Shown here: one piece after another, positions 6,073 to 10,842 of the stretch
How the letters are laid out: every line of letters starts with the position of its first letter
How positions within the stretch are numbered: position 1 is the first letter of the stretch
Assembly: GCA_900769345.1 (NCBI GenBank)
Contig: CAAGGJ010000005.1
Coordinates: forward strand, 1 to 10,842
DNA: 10,842 nucleotides
Reading direction: 5' to 3'
Origin: Bacteroidales bacterium
GTDB taxonomy: Bacteria; Bacteroidota; Bacteroidia; Bacteroidales; Muribaculaceae
The notes under the pieces: generated by a model
Databases searched by the model: none
The model's input: only the letters and a program-made list of their open reading frames with translations
Told to the model about the DNA's origin: nothing
Translations under genes and position numbers: made by a program

Positions 6073-7223
6073 AAATATCATTATATCCTCATGGAGGTAG
6101 TGGTAATCATGGGTGTGAGGCTATTATTCGCTCTACCATATCTATGATTCCTAATTGCATGGCAAAACTCTTCTCTTCAAGTATTTCAGAAGACACAAAG
6201 TATAATCTAACTGATATATGTGATATTTTCCATGATAAAACTACAATTAATAGATTTTCTTTACCATATATATCCGCAGTCATAAAAAGATATATTGGTG
6301 GAGACAAACAAGCCTATGACAAGCTTGTATTTAGCACTATTTTCAAAGAATCCAAATGGGCCGACTACGCAATATCTATTGGTGGAGATAATTATTGCTA
6401 TGGGGTTCCCGAGTTTATATATCTGATTAATTCTGAGTTAAGAAAGAGAAAAATAAAAACAATATTATGGGGTTGTTCTATAAATCCTGATTCTATTGAC
6501 GATAGAATGCTCACTGATTTAAAAAGTTATACTCATATCTTTGCCAGGGAAAGCCTAACATATAATGCTTTATCAGAAAACAAATTAACCAATATTTCGC
6601 TGTACCCCGACCCGGCATTTATACTTCCACGAATAGATAAACCATTACCTGAAGGGTTTATTAAAGGCAACACAGTGGGCATTAATATAAGTCCACTTAT
6701 TCTAAAAGGCGAGCAAAAAGAAGGTATTATCTTCGAGAATTACGTTAATGTTATTGACCACATAATTAGGAATACGACAATGAATATAGCACTAATTCCA
6801 CATGTAGTTCAAAAAAACAATGACGATAGGACTATTCTCATATCACTATATAATAAATTTCGCAATACGAAAAGAGTTGTTATGATTGAAGATGATGAAA
6901 CTCGTGTTCTAAAAGGCTATATTGCTCGCTGCAGATTCGTTATCGCAGCTCGAACTCATGCGTCTATTGCCGCATATTCTGAACAAGTTCCTACAATTGT
7001 TATTGGCTACTCTATTAAAGCCCTTGGAATTGCTAAAGACATATTCGGGTCTCACATGAATTTTGTCATTAAATCAGCTGAAATTTCCGACAAAAACGAT
7101 ATTCTGAATTGTTTCAATTGGCTATGCAACAATGAGGATAACATAAAACAAACATATAAAGCGATTATGCCCGAATACAAATCAAGAGCAAAAAGTGCTT
7201 CTCAGAAACTTCTTTCTCTATAA
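6069..7223 (+). CDS. Polysaccharide pyruvyl transferase family protein
   Basis: Members of this family (PF04230, CsaB-like) move pyruvate from phosphoenolpyruvate onto a glycan sugar as a ketal, adding negative charge. The 384-residue protein shows the N-terminal GGSGNHGCEAIIRSTI (9-24; the bacillary GNxGDEA motif with Cys16 for Asp), AISIGGDNYCYG (101-112), ILWGCSINPD (132-141), IFARESLTYNAL (157-168), YPDPAFILPR (179-188), NISPL (206-210), ALIPHV (241-246) and the conserved AARTHASIAAYS (293-304) with Arg295 and His297. The length is normal for the family. It overlaps the GT2 gene by 4 bp and ends 2 nt before the next start. Some family members are suspected of other group transfers, so pyruvylation itself is inferred. 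Confidence 0.9.
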   Translation: MKISLYPHGGSGNHGCEAIIRSTISMIPNCMAKLFSSSISEDTKYNLTDICDIFHDKTTINRFSLPYISAVIKRYIGGDKQAYDKLVFSTIFKESKWADYAISIGGDNYCYGVPEFIYLINSELRKRKIKTILWGCSINPDSIDDRMLTDLKSYTHIFARESLTYNALSENKLTNISLYPDPAFILPRIDKPLPEGFIKGNTVGINISPLILKGEQKEGIIFENYVNVIDHIIRNTTMNIALIPHVVQKNNDDRTILISLYNKFRNTKRVVMIEDDETRVLKGYIARCRFVIAARTHASIAAYSEQVPTIVIGYSIKALGIAKDIFGSHMNFVIKSAEISDKNDILNCFNWLCNNEDNIKQTYKAIMPEYKSRAKSASQKLLSL

Positions 7224-7225
7224 CT

Positions 7226-8299
7226 ATGATATATTTATATCTTTCAATTACAACAATACTATCCATTGTTATTATTTATGATATCCTTGTTGACTTTTAC
7301 GAATGGCAATCTCGTATTCACATTGGAAGATGGTCCAATCGTAAGATTTGGCAATCAGCTGTTGAAAAAAAAGCCATTAAATGGCTAAAACACGCTCCAA
7401 CTATCACAATTAGAGACACCAATAAGTATTATTTAGTTGACGCAATATTCAATAATAACAAATCAAATACTATACAAAGTTGGCAATATGCAGGTTTAAT
7501 ACTTGCTCTTGAAAGAGAGAGTATTTCTGAAAAGATATCAGAACGTCTTAATTCTATGATTGATTGTAATGCGAGTTGCGATTTTGCGTTTCTCGCATAT
7601 GCTTTAAAGAAGAAATCCCTTTTATCGAAAATAGCTGAAGAAAAAACAATAGACTATTTTTCAAAATTTAGTAAAAACAACAATACTATTCCTTATAGAA
7701 ATCACCTGCCAAATCTTAGATTCGTAGATACCATTGGTTTAGTCTGTCCATTTCTATACCAATTCGGTTTTTATGAACTTGCCAATAGGCAAATTGCAGA
7801 ATTTGACAAAGCCTTGCTAAATAATGCTCTACCCTCTCATGCTTGGGATAGAGAGAACAATCTACCATTAGGCATCTATGATTGGGGGCGCGGTCTTGGG
7901 TGGTATATATTGGGACTAATAGAAAATAATAATATTTCCAACAATCTCGACCGAATTGTTAACTTGTCTTCTTCACTTATTCCTTTTATCCTACCTTCCG
8001 GAGGAATTTCGCATATGTTTTTTAACAAAAATAATTCTTTTGAATCCTCTTCAAGTGCGATTGTTGGGCTTTTATTTCTTCGGGCTTATGAATTAACTGA
8101 TAATATTCAATTCTTGGATATAGCAAAAAAGATTGAGAATGGATTAATGAAAGCGACACGAAGAAATGGAGCTATTGATTTTTCACAAGGAGATACTAAA
8201 GGCATAGGATTTTACTCATCAAGGTTTTCTATCATGCCTTTTACTCAAGGAATGAGTTTGTATTTTTCTAAAGAATTGGATAAGTACTACCCATCATGA
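7226..8299 (+). CDS. Membrane-anchored GH88/GH105-like (unsaturated glucuronyl hydrolase fold) protein
   Basis: This 357-residue protein starts with a hydrophobic segment (about 3-20) without an obvious cleavage site, likely a membrane anchor. The rest resembles the six-hairpin barrel of GH88/GH105 enzymes, which hydrate and cleave unsaturated uronic acids from oligosaccharides. Signs are FVDTIGLVCPFLY (166-178), with Asp168 in the place of the first family aspartate; PSHAWDRENN (203-212), where HAWD matches the family's catalytic-Asp motif; and YDWGRGLGWYILGL (218-231), matching the usual WxRGNGW with Leu for Asn. SSSSAIVGLLFLRAYEL (274-290) resembles the family's late helical repeat. Such enzymes are normally catabolic, whereas here the gene lies between a pyruvyl transferase and a flippase, overlapping the latter by 4 bp. 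It may trim, edit or only bind the glycan. The family assignment is from motifs seen by eye. Confidence 0.65.
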   Translation: MIYLYLSITTILSIVIIYDILVDFYEWQSRIHIGRWSNRKIWQSAVEKKAIKWLKHAPTITIRDTNKYYLVDAIFNNNKSNTIQSWQYAGLILALERESISEKISERLNSMIDCNASCDFAFLAYALKKKSLLSKIAEEKTIDYFSKFSKNNNTIPYRNHLPNLRFVDTIGLVCPFLYQFGFYELANRQIAEFDKALLNNALPSHAWDRENNLPLGIYDWGRGLGWYILGLIENNNISNNLDRIVNLSSSLIPFILPSGGISHMFFNKNNSFESSSSAIVGLLFLRAYELTDNIQFLDIAKKIENGLMKATRRNGAIDFSQGDTKGIGFYSSRFSIMPFTQGMSLYFSKELDKYYPS

Positions 8300-9813
8300 G
8301 ATCAAAAAATTCCGCAAAGAATCTTATTTCAAGCATCGGGATTACCGTAGTTATTACTTGCTTGGGGTTTTTCTCCCGTAGAATCTTTGTTGATGCTATT
8401 GGAATCGAATACCTTGGCATTAACGGCTTACTTCAGAACATTATTGGAGCTATGGCCCTACTTGAGGGCGGTTTTGCTACAAGTGTCGTTTATAATCTTT
8501 ATAAACCATTAGCCGAAAATGACCAACCGAAAATTATTGCCTTATTACAACTGTACAAAAAAGTATATAGATATATCGCATTTGGCATTTTCTTATGCGC
8601 TTTGATACTATATCCTTTTATTGGGTATTTTATTAAAGAAACAGACAATTTACCTAATTTATCAATTATTTATTTCCTATTTTTATTCAACTCATTACTC
8701 CAATACTTCACTGCATATAAATGGGCTATTATAAACGCAAGTCAACAATTATACAAATTAACCACTATTAATTTAATATATCAAATCGGATTATACCTTG
8801 CAAAAATTGCCATTATTATTTATACCAAGGATTACATATTATATCTGATAGTTGAGGGTGTATTTGGGATATTTCTTAATATTTCTATTGTTCAAAAAGC
8901 TAATAAACTATTCCCATACATCAAAACATCAACTAAATATAGCATTGATTTACTTACAAAGCAAAATATCAAAACCAATATGAAAGCCCTGTTTTTACAT
9001 AGTATTGGAGGGTATTTCATGCATTCTACAGATAACATTATCATATCATCATTCATTGGTATTGGTGTAGTTGGTATTTATTCAAATTACACATTGATTT
9101 TCACAACAATTGGCAGTCTTGTTAATCAAGCTTTAAATAGTATGGCAGAAAGTGTTGGGAACTTAATTGCTACAGAATCTTCAGAAAAAATTTACAATGT
9201 GTTTAAAACAGTTTTCTTTATCAATTTCCTTACGGTTTCCATCCCTTCAATAATAATCTATAACACCATAGACCCATTCATGTCATGGTGGATTGGCAAA
9301 TATTTTTTATTACCAAAGTTGACAATTGCTATTATTCTAATTAATTTTTTCATCACTTACATGAGAAATTCTGCCCTAATATTTAAAACTAAATCTGGAA
9401 TTTTTGTTAAAGACAGATATACTCCATTGCTTCAAGGTGTAATTAATGTTATTTTATCTTTATTATTAGTCAAATATTTTGGTCTTAATGGCGTATTCAT
9501 AGCTACATGCATTAGTATATTAGCTATTGGTTTTTGGCAATTTCCTAGACTCATTTACAAATACACTTTTAAAAAATCTCTTCTTACTTATTTTAAAACA
9601 TATCTATTTTACCTATCTGCTGCTCTCTGTGCTTTGATTGTATCGTCTATTGTTTGCAATATTATATCATTAGATAATAATCTTCTAAAATGCTTCGTTA
9701 ATTTTTTTATATCATTATTTTGTATTGTTATTATTTATTTAATAACATTCTTTAGGACTTCTGAATTCGACAAGATTTTAAACTATATTCGTATTGTGCT
9801 ATTCAATCAATAA
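8296..9813 (+). CDS. wzx: Wzx-type oligosaccharide flippase (MOP superfamily)
   Basis: This 505-residue integral membrane protein is hydrophobic throughout, with about 12-14 segments by eye. It should flip the lipid-linked oligosaccharide from the cytoplasmic to the periplasmic leaflet. The family signature at the N-terminus is clear: SRRIFVDAIGIEYLGINGLLQNIIGAMALLEGGF (27-60), with the Arg28-Arg29 pair, followed by VVYNLYKPLAENDQPKI (64-80). Later regions include IIISSFIGIGVVGIYSNY (248-265) and FKTKSGIFVKDRYTPLLQGVINVILSLLL (363-391), also typical of polysaccharide-export flippases. Length is usual. The start overlaps the GH88-like stop by 4 bp. The C-terminal third (about 430-480) is especially AT-rich. 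The class is secure; the substrate is whatever the three transferases build. Confidence 0.93.
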   Translation: MRSKNSAKNLISSIGITVVITCLGFFSRRIFVDAIGIEYLGINGLLQNIIGAMALLEGGFATSVVYNLYKPLAENDQPKIIALLQLYKKVYRYIAFGIFLCALILYPFIGYFIKETDNLPNLSIIYFLFLFNSLLQYFTAYKWAIINASQQLYKLTTINLIYQIGLYLAKIAIIIYTKDYILYLIVEGVFGIFLNISIVQKANKLFPYIKTSTKYSIDLLTKQNIKTNMKALFLHSIGGYFMHSTDNIIISSFIGIGVVGIYSNYTLIFTTIGSLVNQALNSMAESVGNLIATESSEKIYNVFKTVFFINFLTVSIPSIIIYNTIDPFMSWWIGKYFLLPKLTIAIILINFFITYMRNSALIFKTKSGIFVKDRYTPLLQGVINVILSLLLVKYFGLNGVFIATCISILAIGFWQFPRLIYKYTFKKSLLTYFKTYLFYLSAALCALIVSSIVCNIISLDNNLLKCFVNFFISLFCIVIIYLITFFRTSEFDKILNYIRIVLFNQ

Positions 9814-9819
9814 TTTTCT

Positions 9820-10731
9820 ATGATGAATCAAAATATTAATAAAAATACTCTATTAGTTCGTCAATCAAACTTTGAGATGCTGCGAATCGTCTGTATGCTG
9901 TTCATTGTGTGTGGTCATATGGTGTTAAGCCATGATAGCCAATTGTTTTCTCCCGATTGGCATATCGGCAACTTCGTTCTTGGGTTTGTATGTGTAGCTG
10001 TAAATAGTTTTGTGCTTATTTCCGGTTTTTTTGGTATCAATCTCGATTTTAAAAAGCTGCTTAGGATGAATAATATGGTCACTGTTTATAGCATTATATT
10101 ATTTATTATTAGTTTGGTAATCGGCATTCACACTCTCAAGCTTCGTGCCGATTGGATGTACTTAGCTCCAGTCTTGACTAAAAAATACTGGTTTATCACC
10201 ATATATTTCGTGCTTTGCTTGTTAGCTCCTTTCTTAAATCATTTCATTGAATCCATTTCAAAAAAACAATACCAACATCTTCTCATTACATTATTTGTGT
10301 TATTCTGCATACAGCCCACATTCGGTTTCTTGTTAAACTTTGAAGCCATTGTGCCCGATGCAGGATATGGTATTGTTAGTTTCATTTTCTTATACCTATT
10401 GGGCCGATACATTCGCATCCATTTGCAGTTTAAGACCAGCAAATATTGGTTTTTGGCAATTTATTTTGCATCAACACTCTCTATTGGGCTATCTCATCTA
10501 ATTCTATCGAAAATTCTCGGATTTGAGTTTAGCTCTTTTATTTCTTATAACACGCTGCTTTGTTTGTTGGGAGCAGTGGGATTGTTTTTATTTTTTTCGC
10601 AACTTGATTTTAAAAGCCGAATCATTAATCAATTTGCAAAATACTGTTTGGCGGTATATGTCTTGCACTGCCACCCTACATTTACAAAGTATTTATTTAA
10701 TAGGGTGTCCAGTTTTGCGTCCAAATTTTAA
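9820..10731 (+). CDS. Acyltransferase-3 family membrane protein, C-terminus short
   Basis: Acyltransferase-3 proteins (PF01757) transfer acetyl or similar groups from a cytoplasmic donor to a sugar on the outer side of the membrane. The 303-residue protein has RQSNFEMLRIVCMLFIVCGHMV (14-35), with the hallmark Arg22 and His33, then NSFVLISGFFGI (62-73) and KKYWFITIYFVLCLLAPFLN (121-140). The last segment is CLAVYVLHCHPTFTKYLF (276-293). About nine membrane segments are visible, where the family usually has ten and some 330-360 residues. Translation stops at SSFASKF soon after the ninth, and no other frame continues a membrane segment. Two start codons, 9820 and 9823, are possible; it follows the flippase by 6 nt. 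It is probably an O-acetyltransferase for this glycan, possibly truncated. Confidence 0.85.
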   Translation: MMNQNINKNTLLVRQSNFEMLRIVCMLFIVCGHMVLSHDSQLFSPDWHIGNFVLGFVCVAVNSFVLISGFFGINLDFKKLLRMNNMVTVYSIILFIISLVIGIHTLKLRADWMYLAPVLTKKYWFITIYFVLCLLAPFLNHFIESISKKQYQHLLITLFVLFCIQPTFGFLLNFEAIVPDAGYGIVSFIFLYLLGRYIRIHLQFKTSKYWFLAIYFASTLSIGLSHLILSKILGFEFSSFISYNTLLCLLGAVGLFLFFSQLDFKSRIINQFAKYCLAVYVLHCHPTFTKYLFNRVSSFASKF

Positions 10732-10842
10732 ATCGCTTTTTTAAGTGTTTTGGTTCGCTCTGTAACCCAGTTTATGGGCAAATGCTCGGCTCTCCAAGCA
10801 TCAACGTCCTTCAGTTTAACATTAGTCAAGCGCTCTTTGAAA
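10728..10842 (-). CDS. C-terminal end of an unidentified convergent gene (partial)
   Basis: A minus-strand frame is open from the right edge to a TAA at 10730-10728. It encodes 37 residues beginning FKERLTNVKLKDVDAW and ending INWVTERTKTLKKAI. The mixed, charged composition with a basic end looks like a genuine protein C-terminus, and its base composition is more GC-rich than the operon beside it. I do not recognise the family. Its stop overlaps that of the acyltransferase gene by 4 nt (TTAA) tail to tail. A frame this short can be open by chance, so confidence is moderate. Confidence 0.45.
   Translation of the reverse strand, partial: FKERLTNVKLKDVDAWRAEHLPINWVTERTKTLKKAI

Noticed and set aside
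10523..10744. Alternative plus-strand frame as the missing C-terminus of the acyltransferase (frameshift)
   Set aside because: The frame crosses the end of the gene but encodes no tenth membrane segment and stops at once, so a simple frameshift does not restore the family's usual ending.

Overview
The window most likely comes from a member of the Bacteroidales (Bacteroidetes). Two putative promoters fit the Bacteroidetes pattern (TTTG- or TTTC-like -33 element, 20-21 nt spacer, TAnnTTTG -7 box). Start codons lack strong Shine-Dalgarno sequences, and the gene set resembles a gut Bacteroidales surface-glycan locus. A genus cannot be assigned from the sequence; the GC-rich core would fit Muribaculaceae, Prevotellaceae or a relative, but that is a guess.

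Layout. (1) 1-1979, minus strand: the N-terminal 659 codons of metH, cobalamin-dependent methionine synthase, running off the left edge, with a good promoter at 2001-2032. (2) 1980-2584: a 600-nt divergent intergenic region without a convincing gene. It holds short interspersed and tandem repeats, two hairpins and, at its right end, a plus-strand promoter. (3) 2585-2725: a 46-codon GC-rich leader ORF, followed at once by a perfect 16-bp palindrome. (4) 2761-10731: seven plus-strand, AT-rich genes in a tight operon: two paralogous GT4 glycosyltransferases, a GT2 glycosyltransferase, a polysaccharide pyruvyl transferase, a membrane-anchored GH88/GH105-like protein, a Wzx-type flippase and an acyltransferase-3 protein with a short C-terminus. 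Three junctions are ATGA overlaps. (5) 10728-10842, minus strand: the last 37 codons of an unidentified convergent gene.

How the genes fit together. The operon looks like a small surface-glycan module. Three glycosyltransferases would extend a lipid-linked oligosaccharide on the cytoplasmic face, the pyruvyl transferase and the acyltransferase would decorate it, and the flippase would move it across the inner membrane. No initiating phosphoglycosyltransferase, Wzy polymerase, chain-length regulator, export porin or sugar-nucleotide synthesis gene is present, so the module must borrow these from elsewhere or build a non-polymerised glycan. The GH88/GH105-like gene is the odd member, because that fold is known from breakdown of unsaturated uronic-acid oligosaccharides.

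Base composition changes sharply at about 2700-2760 (42/60 G+C in 2641-2700 against 22/60 in 2761-2820). This suggests a horizontally exchanged cassette placed behind a resident promoter and leader ORF. The truncated look of the last gene and its tail-to-tail overlap with the convergent ORF would mark the other edge.
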